Of a stretch of 42,022 nucleotides of DNA, positions 14,726 to 21,136 are shown piece after piece (the stretch's first letter is position 1; each line of letters opens with the position of its first letter). The notes below the pieces were generated by a model, which worked only from the letters and a program-made list of their open reading frames with translations, was not told where the DNA came from and ran no database searches. A program made the position numbers and the translations under genes. The stretch is taken from NCBI GenBank assembly GCA_913050645.1, contig CAJXAG010000003.1, forward strand, positions 1-42,022. The letters are read 5' to 3'. Source of the DNA: an uncultured bacterium. Lineage in GTDB: Bacteria; Patescibacteriota; Minisyncoccia; Phycocordibacterales; UBA918.

Positions 14726-15384
14726 TGAAAGCTGAAGAGAAGAAAAAAGCAATTCAGATGCGCAAGAAAGGAGTCGCTATGGGTGAGATAGCGAAAGAGC
14801 TTGGTGTTGCAAAAAGTAGTGTGAGCTATTGGGTGCGGGGTATTCAGTTGACTGCTGCGCAGCGCAATAAACTAAATGCAAATGGTCACAGTGTGGATGC
14901 GATTGAAAAAAGAAGACTTTCACGTCTGGCAAATCTCACCCAAAAGAGGAATGAAATTATGGAACGTGCCATGAAGGAAGCTGCTGTGCTTTCAAGTAAC
15001 TCACTATGGTGTGTCGGTGTTGCATTGTATTGGGGAGAGGGTGGTAAGACACAAAATGCGACACGCATAGCAAATAGTGATCCCGAGGTTATTGCACTGA
15101 TGATGCGATTTTTTCGGAAAGTATGTGAAGTGGAGGAAGGTAAGTTTCATGGTCATATACACACCTTTGCACATTGTGACGAGAAGAAAGCAGAACGATA
15201 TTGGTCGAGTGTGTCGGGAATCAGTCAGTCGTGCTTTTTTAAGACGTACAAAAAACAGAGTAGTGCTAGTAAAAAGAAGCGAGATACGTTACCGTATGGT
15301 ACGTTTCAGATTTACGTCCATGATACTAACTTCTTTTTTCGGATGATGGGGTGGATTGAGTATTTAAAACAAAACGAACTATGA
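14725..15384 (+). CDS. HTH protein with LAGLIDADG-like domain
   Basis: 219 residues. The N-terminus is a resolvase/homeodomain-like HTH (KKKAIQMRKKGVAMGEIAKE and GVAKSSVSYWVRG, residues 5-40). The middle and C-terminal part has a LAGLIDADG-like region (LWCVGVALYWGEGGK, about 93-107; SDPEVIALMMRFFRKV; HGHIHTF; YGTFQIYVHDTNFF). CPR genomes often carry such stand-alone proteins, possibly domesticated homing-endonuclease folds acting as DNA-binding proteins. The promoter points to a leaderless mRNA. The stop overlaps the ATG of a 46-codon frame (ATGA), so the two are coupled. Confidence 0.75.
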   Translation: MKAEEKKKAIQMRKKGVAMGEIAKELGVAKSSVSYWVRGIQLTAAQRNKLNANGHSVDAIEKRRLSRLANLTQKRNEIMERAMKEAAVLSSNSLWCVGVALYWGEGGKTQNATRIANSDPEVIALMMRFFRKVCEVEEGKFHGHIHTFAHCDEKKAERYWSSVSGISQSCFFKTYKKQSSASKKKRDTLPYGTFQIYVHDTNFFFRMMGWIEYLKQNEL

Positions 15385-15521
15385 TGGAAATGAATTGTGT
15401 GATCACTGGTAAGGTGAGAAAGTCTGGGAGACTTTCGCAAGACCTTGACTACTATTTCAGGAATGCATGGACTGAAATAGTGACAAGGTGTACAGCATCT
15501 GTAAGATGCAAGGGATTTTAA
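15381..15521 (+). pseudogene. Truncated acylphosphatase start joined to a structured insert
   Basis: 46 codons beginning MMEMNCVITGKV, which mirrors KSEINCVISGRV at the start of the intact acylphosphatase 140 bases downstream. After codon 12 the similarity ends and the sequence becomes a run of three hairpins. It overlaps the previous stop as ATGA. It is probably a partial duplication or the stump of an interrupted gene. It could still be translated as a short peptide. Confidence 0.5.
15418..15509 (+). ncRNA. Three-hairpin structured element
   Basis: H1: GAAAGTCT-GGG-AGACTTTC (15418-15436). H2: outer ACCTTG/CAAGGT and inner ACTATTTCAG/CTGAAATAGT (15442-15489), with an 11-base loop. H3: GCATCT-GTA-AGATGC (15495-15509). 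All the stems are perfect and packed within 92 bases, far beyond chance. Whether this is a regulatory leader of the acylphosphatase operon or a small inserted element is not decided by the sequence. Confidence 0.5.
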
Positions 15522-15522
15522 T

Positions 15523-15798
15523 ATGAAAAGCGAAATCAATTGTGTAATAAGTGGTCGTGTTCAAGGTGTTTCTTTCCGTGCGTATGCACAAGACTCGGCC
15601 GATGAGCTTGGTCTTTGTGGTTGGGTGAAGAATCATGACGATGCCTCGGTACTAGTCTGTGCGCAGGGTGACCGTGATCTGCTCAAAGAATATGTTGAGT
15701 ACTTGCACGAAGGATCACTACGCGCAGAGGTTGCTGCGGTGTCTGTTGAATGGGGTACACCCCAGGTGGTATTTCCGGAGTTTTCCATTAAGCACTAA
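15523..15798 (+). CDS. acyP: Acylphosphatase
   Basis: 91 residues, the usual family length. The two catalytic residues are present: R19 in GRVQGVSFRAYA and N37 in LCGWVKNHDD. The fold's remaining strands are recognisable (ASVLVCAQGDRDLLKEYVEY). The enzyme hydrolyses acyl-phosphates such as carbamoyl phosphate or 1,3-bisphosphoglycerate in the cytosol. It starts two bases after a truncated copy of its own 5' end plus a three-hairpin insert, and it is followed five bases later by the polyprenyl synthase gene. No strong ribosome binding site; AAGGGA lies about 10 bases upstream. Confidence 0.9.
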   Translation: MKSEINCVISGRVQGVSFRAYAQDSADELGLCGWVKNHDDASVLVCAQGDRDLLKEYVEYLHEGSLRAEVAAVSVEWGTPQVVFPEFSIKH

Positions 15799-15802
15799 CA
15801 GT

Positions 15803-16843
15803 ATGCAACAGGTTATCGATCTATTCTCTGAGTATACAAAAGAAGTTGATGTATATATGAACGATGTGCTCACAAAGCATGCTGATATTTCACTGTATAA
15901 GCACCTATCGTATTTTCTTGGATTTTTAGACGAAGAACTGCAGCCGGTGCAAGCATATGCAGGGAAGCGGATGCGCGCGGGACTCTGCATGCTGCTTGCG
16001 GACTGGTATGGCAGCAAAAAAGAGGCTCTATCTGTGGCTGCATCGATCGAACTCTTTCACAATTTTACACTCATTCATGATGACATTGTTGACGAAGACG
16101 CGGTGCGGCGCGGTCGACCTACAGTCTGGAAACTCTTCGGTGTTGACCATGCGATTAACAGCGGTGATGCGCAGTTACTTATTGCACTACAGGTCGTTAC
16201 AAATGCTACTGACCTGTCTGACCAGCAAAAGGTTGCACTTAACTCATTTTTAACGAAACAGTATTTGCGGGTTGTTGAGGGTCAATATCTCGATTTTTCA
16301 TTAACTAAAAAAACGCTTGAGGACGGAGTTTCAGAAGAGGAATATTACAAAATGATCGGCCGAAAGACTGCTGATTTGATTGCTGCATCGACGCAGGCTG
16401 CAGGTGTAGTTGCTCAAAAAAGGGATGCGGAGTTAGAGGCTTTGTTTGCGTATGGACACAGTGTAGGTATGGCGTACCAGCTGTGTGATGATCTTGTGTC
16501 TATTTGGGGATCACAAGAGCAGACCGGGAAGCGTGCGTATGGTGATCTACTTGAAAAGAAAAAGACGTTGCCGGTCATTCATTTATATGAGAAGGCATCG
16601 CAGGATGTACAGGAGCGACTGCGTGCGATATATGCACCAGATACTGTAGTGTCGCAGGAACATGCACAAGAAATTGTTAAAATACTTGAAGTTGCGAGAG
16701 TACGTATATATGTAGAAGAGAAAGTTGTAGAGTATGTTCGCAAGGCGAAAGACTCTACGCACGTGCTTTCAATAACACCAGAGCAAAAAGAGCAGCTGTG
16801 TCGACTTGTCGATGATGTATTACCGATTACAATAAATATATAA
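15803..16843 (+). CDS. Polyprenyl (isoprenyl) diphosphate synthase
   Basis: 346 residues from the ATG at 15803; the longer frame starting inside acyP is rejected. The trans-prenyltransferase motifs are present: AGKRMRAG (K55, R56) for diphosphate binding, and the first Asp-rich motif DDIVD (D93-D97) in FTLIHDDIVDED. GRKTADLIAAS follows, and then the second Asp region LCDDLVSIWG, where the last Asp of the usual DDxxD is replaced. Product chain length cannot be told. The role is supply of lipid carrier or quinone-type isoprenoids from imported or made precursors. It lies in an operon between acyP and the pseudouridine synthase gene. Confidence 0.9.
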   Translation: MQQVIDLFSEYTKEVDVYMNDVLTKHADISLYKHLSYFLGFLDEELQPVQAYAGKRMRAGLCMLLADWYGSKKEALSVAASIELFHNFTLIHDDIVDEDAVRRGRPTVWKLFGVDHAINSGDAQLLIALQVVTNATDLSDQQKVALNSFLTKQYLRVVEGQYLDFSLTKKTLEDGVSEEEYYKMIGRKTADLIAASTQAAGVVAQKRDAELEALFAYGHSVGMAYQLCDDLVSIWGSQEQTGKRAYGDLLEKKKTLPVIHLYEKASQDVQERLRAIYAPDTVVSQEHAQEIVKILEVARVRIYVEEKVVEYVRKAKDSTHVLSITPEQKEQLCRLVDDVLPITINI

Positions 16844-16848
16844 ACAGT

Positions 16849-17625
16849 ATGTTTGGTTTTGGAAAACAGAAAGAAGCTCTATTGGATATAGAAATACTTT
16901 TTGAGAATGATGATGTGGTTGTAATCAATAAACCTGAGGGGGTGATGGTGCATCCCGATGGACATCATGAGGGAGCGACAGTTGTCGATTGGTTTTTAGA
17001 AAAGTATCCTGACGCAAAAGGAGTTGGTGAGCCACAAAAGAATAATAAAGGAGAAGAACTCGAACGATCAGGTGTGGTGCATCGACTGGATACTGATACT
17101 TCTGGTGTGTTGATTCTTGCAAAAACACAAGAAGCATTTGAACATCTAAAGAGCCAGTTTCATGATCGACAGGCAAAGAAAGAGTATCGTGCGTTTGTGT
17201 ATGGTCCAGTGCGCGAGAAGTGGGGGACGATTAACAAAGCAATCGGTCGCAGTCCAAAAGATTTTCGTAAACGTCTAGCAACACAAGGTGCAAAAGGCAC
17301 ACTGCGTGACGCGGTAACTGATTGGGAATGTATAGGGCAGGGACGGTTTGAAGACCAAGACTTTTCATATATGAAGCTTAAGCCGAAGACAGGGCGGACG
17401 CATCAGATCCGGGTGCACTTGCGCGCTATTGAGCGCCCGGTGGTGGGGGACACGCTCTATGCAGAGCATATGATGGAGCAGTCAAACAACCTCGGTCTTG
17501 ATCGTATGGCGCTGCATGCGCATACGCTTGAGATTATGCTGCCCGATGGTGAGATGCAGCGGTTTATCGCACCACTGCCAGCGTGTTTCGAAGAAGCAGC
17601 TGAAAGACTAGCTGAGGAGATATAA
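16849..17625 (+). CDS. RluA-family pseudouridine synthase
   Basis: 258 residues. Motif order fits RluA/RluD catalytic domains: DDVVVINKPEGVMVHPD, the catalytic HRLDTDTSG with D81, KEYRAFVYG, GRTHQIRVHL and VVGDTLY. The N-terminal S4 domain found in RluD is absent, so this is a short form. It isomerises uridines in rRNA or tRNA; the exact site is not deducible. It lies six bases after the prenyl synthase gene and about 90 bases before the L19 gene, in a cluster dominated by housekeeping functions. Confidence 0.92.
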   Translation: MFGFGKQKEALLDIEILFENDDVVVINKPEGVMVHPDGHHEGATVVDWFLEKYPDAKGVGEPQKNNKGEELERSGVVHRLDTDTSGVLILAKTQEAFEHLKSQFHDRQAKKEYRAFVYGPVREKWGTINKAIGRSPKDFRKRLATQGAKGTLRDAVTDWECIGQGRFEDQDFSYMKLKPKTGRTHQIRVHLRAIERPVVGDTLYAEHMMEQSNNLGLDRMALHAHTLEIMLPDGEMQRFIAPLPACFEEAAERLAEEI

Positions 17626-17627
17626 AA

Positions 17628-17674
17628 GCCCTAAAAGGACTTCCTTTTTCTAGACTGTTGTGGTAGATTAGGGC
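17628..17674 (+). promoter_or_regulatory. Possible structured leader upstream of rplS
   Basis: GCCCTAA (17628-17634) pairs with TTAGGGC (17668-17674), with a smaller AAAGGA/TCCTTT hairpin inside. The position fits an attenuating terminator of the upstream operon or an autoregulatory L19 leader. The evidence is thin. Confidence 0.35.
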
Positions 17675-17718
17675 ACGTTTTATTGCGACTTCTAAAGCAT
17701 TTAACAGTAGATATATTT

Positions 17719-18426
17719 ATGAACACAGTAACAACAGGTGTAGCAATTTCTCCAGTAAACATGGAGGACCGAAAGAACATCGGCATTAAAGCTGGTGACA
17801 CGGTACGCGTACACCAGAAAATTCAAGATAAGGGTAAGACACGTATTCAGGTTTTTGAAGGTGTTGTGCTCGCACGAAAGCACGGAAGTGAGCCAGGAGC
17901 TACATTTACCGTTAGAAAGATGGCTAGTGGAGTCGGTGTAGAAAAAATTTTTCCACTGTACTCACCAAGTATTGATAAGATCGAGATTGTGAAGCGAGCG
18001 AAGGTTCGTCGAGCAAAGCTCTACTTCATCCGAGAGAAGGTTGCACGAGAAATCAAGCGACAAATGCGTCGCATGCGTCTGGTTTCTATTGCATCAGAGT
18101 CTGAAGCAGAAGCAGCAGTACGAGCTGAAGCAGAAGAGGAAGCAGCAAAGGCTGCTGAAGAAGCAAAGAAGGCTGAGGAAGCAGCAGCAGAAGCTACTAA
18201 AGCAGAATCTACCACACAATCTGATGAGTCAGATTCTGAGGCAGACAAGGATGCTACAGAAGACGCACCAGCTGCTGAGGTGTCCGAAGAACAGAGCGAA
18301 AGCGACAATTCTGAAGATACACAGAGTGAGACTCCAGCTGAAGAGGCAACAGAAGAGGTTGCTGAAAAGGCTCCTGCAGAGGAAGAAGCTGCAGAAGTAT
18401 CAACTGACGAAGAAAAGAAAGACTAG
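17719..18426 (+). CDS. rplS: Ribosomal protein L19 with acidic tail
   Basis: 235 residues from the ATG at 17719. Residues 1-115 are a complete L19: GDTVRVHQKIQDKGKTRIQV, FEGVVLARKHG, TFTVRKMASGVGVEKIFPLY and VKRAKVRRAKLYF. A roughly 115-residue extension made almost only of A, E, K, S, D and T follows, ending DEEKKD. Such tails occur on several CPR ribosomal proteins and are presumably disordered. Their role is unknown; charge shielding or a protein-binding tail are guesses. It is followed by a clear terminator. Confidence 0.95.
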   Translation: MNTVTTGVAISPVNMEDRKNIGIKAGDTVRVHQKIQDKGKTRIQVFEGVVLARKHGSEPGATFTVRKMASGVGVEKIFPLYSPSIDKIEIVKRAKVRRAKLYFIREKVAREIKRQMRRMRLVSIASESEAEAAVRAEAEEEAAKAAEEAKKAEEAAAEATKAESTTQSDESDSEADKDATEDAPAAEVSEEQSESDNSEDTQSETPAEEATEEVAEKAPAEEEAAEVSTDEEKKD

Positions 18427-18436
18427 TTTCTTTCAA

Positions 18437-18475
18437 AAAACAAAAAACTATCGGCATGCCGATGGTTTTTGTTTT
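18437..18475 (+). terminator. Terminator after rplS
   Basis: AAAAACTATCGGC / GCCGATGGTTTTT around an AT centre (18456-18457), then TTTTGTTTTCT. The A-rich flank could also allow reverse use. Confidence 0.8.
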
Positions 18476-18510
18476 CTGAAACAGAATATTAGAAAACTAA
18501 TTGGTAGACA

Positions 18511-18526
18511 TGATATAGTAGAGGTA
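18511..18526 (+). promoter_or_regulatory. Extended -10 for a leaderless transcript
   Basis: TGA-TATAGT (TATAGT at 18514-18519) with exactly six bases to the ATG at 18526. Same geometry as at 14710 and 19501. Confidence 0.6.
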
Positions 18527-19185
18527 TGGGAAAGCGTGGACCAAAACCGAAAGGGAGAGTAGACACTTCGTGGCGAGCTGAGCTTGCCTATGCACTTGGT
18601 TTGATTACTGCTGATGGGTCTTTGTCAAAAAACGGCCGCCACATTGATCTTACCTCAAAGGATCTGGATCAGTTAGAAACATACAGAAGTTGTCTTGGTA
18701 TAGAAGATATAAAGATTGGCTCTAAGCGTAGTACTCATGCAAATGATGTTTCGTACTATAGAGTTCAGTTTGGTGACGTGTTGTTTTATCAGTGGCTCGC
18801 GGACAGAGGTTTGGCACCCAATAAATCTAAGACGATTCAGAAAGTTGATGTACCAGATAAATACTTTTTTGATTTCGTGCGTGGTGAATGGGATGGAGAT
18901 GGGACGATCTATTGTTCGGAGGACAAGCGCTGGAAAAACAGTTATGTTGTTAGTATTGCATTTGCAAGTGGGAGTTCAGAGTTTTTGCAGTGGCTTCAAA
19001 AAGAAATTAACAAGAGAATTGGAACTACCGGACACATTCAAGAAAGTACACGTGCGCTACAGCTACGATATGCACGAAGAGATTCAAGAAAACTTTTTGA
19101 CGCTATGTTTTATGTAAACGACCTGCCACATCTTTCAAGAAAGTTTGCAAAAGCTCAAAAAATCTTTAAAATGACGGGACTCTAA
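18526..19185 (+). CDS. LAGLIDADG-family protein
   Basis: 219 residues with two LAGLIDADG-type motifs: AYALGLITADGSLSKNG (about 21-37) and FFDFVRGEWDGDGTIY (about 112-127). Each is followed by the family's beta-strand segment (RHIDLTSKDLDQLE; SYVVSIAFASGSSEFLQWLQ). Both acidic residues expected for metal binding (D30 and the Asp of GEWDGDG) are present, so cleavage activity is possible. The gene is free-standing, not inside an intron or intein, with a basic N-terminus (KRGPKPKGR). Predicted leaderless mRNA. It ends 12 bases before tRNA-Leu. Confidence 0.85.
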   Translation: MGKRGPKPKGRVDTSWRAELAYALGLITADGSLSKNGRHIDLTSKDLDQLETYRSCLGIEDIKIGSKRSTHANDVSYYRVQFGDVLFYQWLADRGLAPNKSKTIQKVDVPDKYFFDFVRGEWDGDGTIYCSEDKRWKNSYVVSIAFASGSSEFLQWLQKEINKRIGTTGHIQESTRALQLRYARRDSRKLFDAMFYVNDLPHLSRKFAKAQKIFKMTGL

Positions 19186-19196
19186 CGAGTATAGAT

Positions 19197-19278
19197 GCCC
19201 AGGTGGAGAAATTGGTAAACTCGTACGCTTGAGGGGCGTATGCTTAACAGCTTGCTGGTTCAAGTCCAGTCCTGGGCA
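19197..19278 (+). tRNA. tRNA-Leu (GAG)
   Basis: Acceptor GCCCAGG/CCTGGGC, a long variable arm as expected for Leu, anticodon loop TTGAGGG with GAG, T-arm GGTTCAAGTCC. CCA is not encoded. Confidence 0.92.
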
Positions 19279-19292
19279 CAAATCAGTATAAG

Positions 19293-19326
19293 TAAAAACC
19301 ATCATTCCTAAGAATGATGGTTTTTA
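19293..19326. terminator. Terminator after tRNA-Leu
   Basis: 15-bp perfect stem (19293-19307 / 19312-19326), loop CTAA, T-rich on the 3' side. Confidence 0.88.
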
Positions 19327-19375
19327 TTTATAGAAAGCAAACTGCTTTGCTTGCGTGCTGATTTGTGAGCCGGAG

Positions 19376-19412
19376 ACATGTTTTCTGCTCTTTCCTAGAG
19401 CAGAAAACGGTC
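19376..19412. other. Strong hairpin in the spacer before the Nudix gene
   Basis: TGTTTTCTGCTCT / AGAGCAGAAAAC with loop TTCCT. There is no T-run, so it is not an ordinary terminator. The surrounding 19330-19450 has GAGCCGGAGAC and GAGGCCGGGGAGGAACC, which might belong to a small structured RNA. I could not match it to a known class. Confidence 0.4.
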
Positions 19413-19500
19413 GAGGCCGGGGAGGAACCACTTAGTATTTGTTGAACCTAGTGAAAAAGAAATGCTTAGTGAGTTGACCCCAAGAGAAAGATGTCTTGTT

Positions 19501-19516
19501 TGCTATACTTTCTCTA
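19501..19516 (+). promoter_or_regulatory. Extended -10 for a leaderless transcript
   Basis: TGC-TATACT (TATACT at 19504-19509) with exactly six bases to the ATG at 19516. TTGACC at 19474-19479 is too far upstream to be a normal -35. Confidence 0.6.
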
Positions 19517-19950
19517 TGGAAACCATACAAGACTACTCGTACGGGGTGATACCAGTGCGGAAGGAAGGCGATGAATGGAAAGTGTTTGTGCTGCATCAGA
19601 TATCAAAAGCAGATACCTATTGGACCTTTCCAAAGGGTCACCCGGAAGAAGGGGAGACACAAGAGGAATCAGCACTGCGCGAACTACATGAAGAGACAGC
19701 ACTTGTTCCTGGAAAACTGGAGAAAGAAAAAACATTCGATCAGCAGTATCACTTTATGCAAAATGGCATACGTATACATAAACACGTATCGTATTACATT
19801 GGATATATTGATAACCCTGCCTTCACCATGCAAGAAGAAGAGGTTCTTGATGCGCGGTGGTGTACTTTTGCAGAAGCGAGAGTATTATTAACCTATGACC
19901 TCGCCAAAGAGCTTCTTGATGAGGTTGCTCAATTTTTAACAGGTAAATAA
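19516..19950 (+). CDS. Nudix hydrolase (Ap4A-hydrolase-like)
   Basis: 144 residues from the ATG at 19516. The Nudix box covers residues 41-63 (GHPEEGETQEESALRELHEE, then TAL), with an Ala where most Nudix boxes have the late Gly. The start SYGVIPVRKEGDEWKVFVL and WTFPKGHPE resemble bis(5'-nucleosyl)-tetraphosphatases, so hydrolysis of ApnA or related stress nucleotides is the most likely activity. The start is set by the extended -10 six bases upstream. The next gene follows after six bases, in the same operon. Confidence 0.9.
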   Translation: METIQDYSYGVIPVRKEGDEWKVFVLHQISKADTYWTFPKGHPEEGETQEESALRELHEETALVPGKLEKEKTFDQQYHFMQNGIRIHKHVSYYIGYIDNPAFTMQEEEVLDARWCTFAEARVLLTYDLAKELLDEVAQFLTGK

Positions 19951-19956
19951 ACGACT

Positions 19957-20145
19957 ATGAAGACGTTTAAATGCTATGACTGTGAGAGCTCGTTTCAGGC
20001 AGAGACGCGAGAGATGATTCTCAGTATTCTTTACGAACACTATATGAAGAACCATCACAGTGTTATCAGTAACGCTTCTGATGAGGAGAAGAAGCAGTGG
20101 ATGCAGCAGTTTGAGAAGGATTGGCAAACTGCTGAAGAAGTGTAA
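19957..20145 (+). CDS. DUF1059-like small protein
   Basis: 62 residues starting MKTFKCYDCESSFQAETR, with a CxxC pair (C6, C9), the pattern of DUF1059-like proteins. A helical segment follows (EMILSILYEHYMKNHHSV, then SDEEKKQWMQQFEKDW). The function of the family is unknown. It lies between the Nudix gene and a membrane-anchored protein, each within about 12 bases, so it is probably co-transcribed. Confidence 0.7.
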   Translation: MKTFKCYDCESSFQAETREMILSILYEHYMKNHHSVISNASDEEKKQWMQQFEKDWQTAEEV

Positions 20146-20156
20146 ATAAAATAAAT

Positions 20157-20801
20157 ATGAATACTCACAAACTGTTATTTGTAGGCCTTGCAATCATTGT
20201 GCTTGGGCTTATTGCCTACTTTGCAATCCCGGCGTCAGACGATGTGCCAAATGATGCAACAAACCAACAGGATACAGATATTGTATCGGAAAAAGATAGT
20301 GGTAGCGGATCGTTCCTCTCGCTTATGGAACGTGATGAAAATATCGCCTGCACCTTTACTTCAGATACAGAGGGTACGAAGTCGGCTGGTATGTTTTATT
20401 ACAGCGATGGAAAATATCGTGTTGAGTCAGAAACAGAAACTGATGGTATGACGTTTACCTCGAACATGATTGGTTTAGAAGACAAGTCATATATTTGGGG
20501 AACGTCACCACAGGGAGATATTGCGCTGGTTGTTGCAAACGATGCTGTAGATGCAGAGGAGTCAGCACGTGAATTTGCTGATAGACAAGAGGAATCCACA
20601 ATCGACCTAGAGGAAGGTGTGGTGTATAACTGCAACCCATGGCAACCAGTTCCAGCTCTGTTGGAACCTCCAAGCGATATAGAGTTTATGGATATGCAGG
20701 AAATGTTAGAAAGCATGTTTTCTGGAGAAATGCCGGATATGCCAGAAGGATTTGAAATGCCTGAGGGGATGGAAATTCCCGCTGATCTACAGATGCAATA
20801 A
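20157..20801 (+). CDS. Membrane-anchored extracytoplasmic protein
   Basis: 214 residues. Residues 6-25 form a signal/anchor helix (LLFVGLAIIVLGLIAYFAIP), a Ser/Asp linker follows, and then a beta-rich domain with the LolA/DUF4412-like repeat pattern CTFTSDTEGTKSAGMFYYS, DGKYRVESE, then FTSNMIGLEDKSYIWG. Two Cys (CTFTS and YNCNPW) could pair outside the cell. The C-terminus is Met/Glu/Pro-rich (MPDMPEGFEMPEGMEIP). No function is known. Last gene of the Nudix operon. Confidence 0.7.
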   Translation: MNTHKLLFVGLAIIVLGLIAYFAIPASDDVPNDATNQQDTDIVSEKDSGSGSFLSLMERDENIACTFTSDTEGTKSAGMFYYSDGKYRVESETETDGMTFTSNMIGLEDKSYIWGTSPQGDIALVVANDAVDAEESAREFADRQEESTIDLEEGVVYNCNPWQPVPALLEPPSDIEFMDMQEMLESMFSGEMPDMPEGFEMPEGMEIPADLQMQ

Positions 20802-20802
20802 C

Positions 20803-20830
20803 TTGCACAAAAAAGAAAACTTGTTACTAT
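20803..20830 (+). promoter_or_regulatory. Promoter of the leucine leader
   Basis: Extended -10 TGT-TACTAT (TACTAT at 20825-20830), with TTGCAC at 20803-20808 as a weak -35 (16-base spacing). The leader-peptide ATG starts eight bases after the -10, so the leader peptide would be translated from an almost leaderless mRNA. Confidence 0.55.
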
Positions 20831-20838
20831 CAAAACGT

Positions 20839-20910
20839 ATGACACATACACACACAAATAACCTGCTGGGGCTCCTTCGAAATAGTCGTGGAGCATTCGT
20901 GTGTGTATAG
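20839..20910 (+). CDS. leuL: Leucine leader peptide
   Basis: 23 codons. After a Thr/His start come the residues NNLLGLLRNSRGAF, with Leu codons CTG CTG, GGG, then CTC CTT: four Leu in five codons. The stop is TAG at 20908-20910, 26 bases before the terminator stem. Placement directly before 2-isopropylmalate synthase and overlap with competing RNA stems are what is known for leu operon leader peptides of Proteobacteria and Actinobacteria. Too short for routine gene callers. Confidence 0.75.
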   Translation: MTHTHTNNLLGLLRNSRGAFVCV

Positions 20911-20935
20911 TTTCTCTTAAACAAAGTATGTAGAT

Positions 20936-20965
20936 ACAAACCCTCCACGAAAATGGAGGGTTTGT
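20936..20965 (+). terminator. Attenuator terminator
   Basis: ACAAACCCTCCA / TGGAGGGTTTGT, 12 bp, loop CGAAAA, with T-rich sequence inside the 3' arm and after it (TTTGTTTG). Confidence 0.85.
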
Positions 20966-20993
20966 TTGTGTCAATGGTGACATATATGTTCTT

Positions 20994-21112
20994 CCCGTTA
21001 GAGATCAGGAGTGTACATACTTCTGATGGGTAAAACTAACGGACTGTTCTTTAAAACTGAAAAAGAGAATCTTTTGTTGGGAGTGAAGCATAACGTTTCA
21101 ATCTCTAACGGG
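20994..21112 (+). promoter_or_regulatory. Second leader structure before leuA
   Basis: CCCGTTAGAGAT (20994-21005) is the perfect inverse of ATCTCTAACGGG (21101-21112). CTAACGG at 21036-21042 can compete for the same left arm. ATCAG/CTGAT forms a small hairpin at 21004-21026. Function unknown. It lies between the attenuator and the leuA ribosome binding site. Confidence 0.45.
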
Positions 21113-21136
21113 ATTCTATACAAAAGGAGAAAACAC

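Larger units (their letters stand above)
20839..20968 (+). promoter_or_regulatory. Leucine-responsive transcription attenuator
   Basis: Segment 1 GCTCC (20871-20875, in the Leu codons) pairs with segment 2 GGAGC (20890-20894). Segment 2 TCGTGGAG (20886-20893) pairs alternatively with segment 3 CTCCACGA (20943-20950). Segment 3 is the 5' arm of the terminator. An additional 9-bp stem (20847-20855 with 20899-20907) closes the leader. Ribosome stalling at the Leu codons would free segment 2 to bind segment 3 and prevent termination. Confidence 0.75.

Noticed and set aside
18041-18562. 173-codon frame rich in Lys/Gln within rplS
   Set aside because: It is the alternate frame of the acidic tail repeats and contradicts the clear L19 frame.
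19330-19450. Possible SRP or other known small RNA before the Nudix gene
   Set aside because: The GAGGCCGGGGAGGAACC segment is only superficially like the SRP domain IV motif; the required GGAAGGAAGCA-type loop is missing, so I list only the hairpin.
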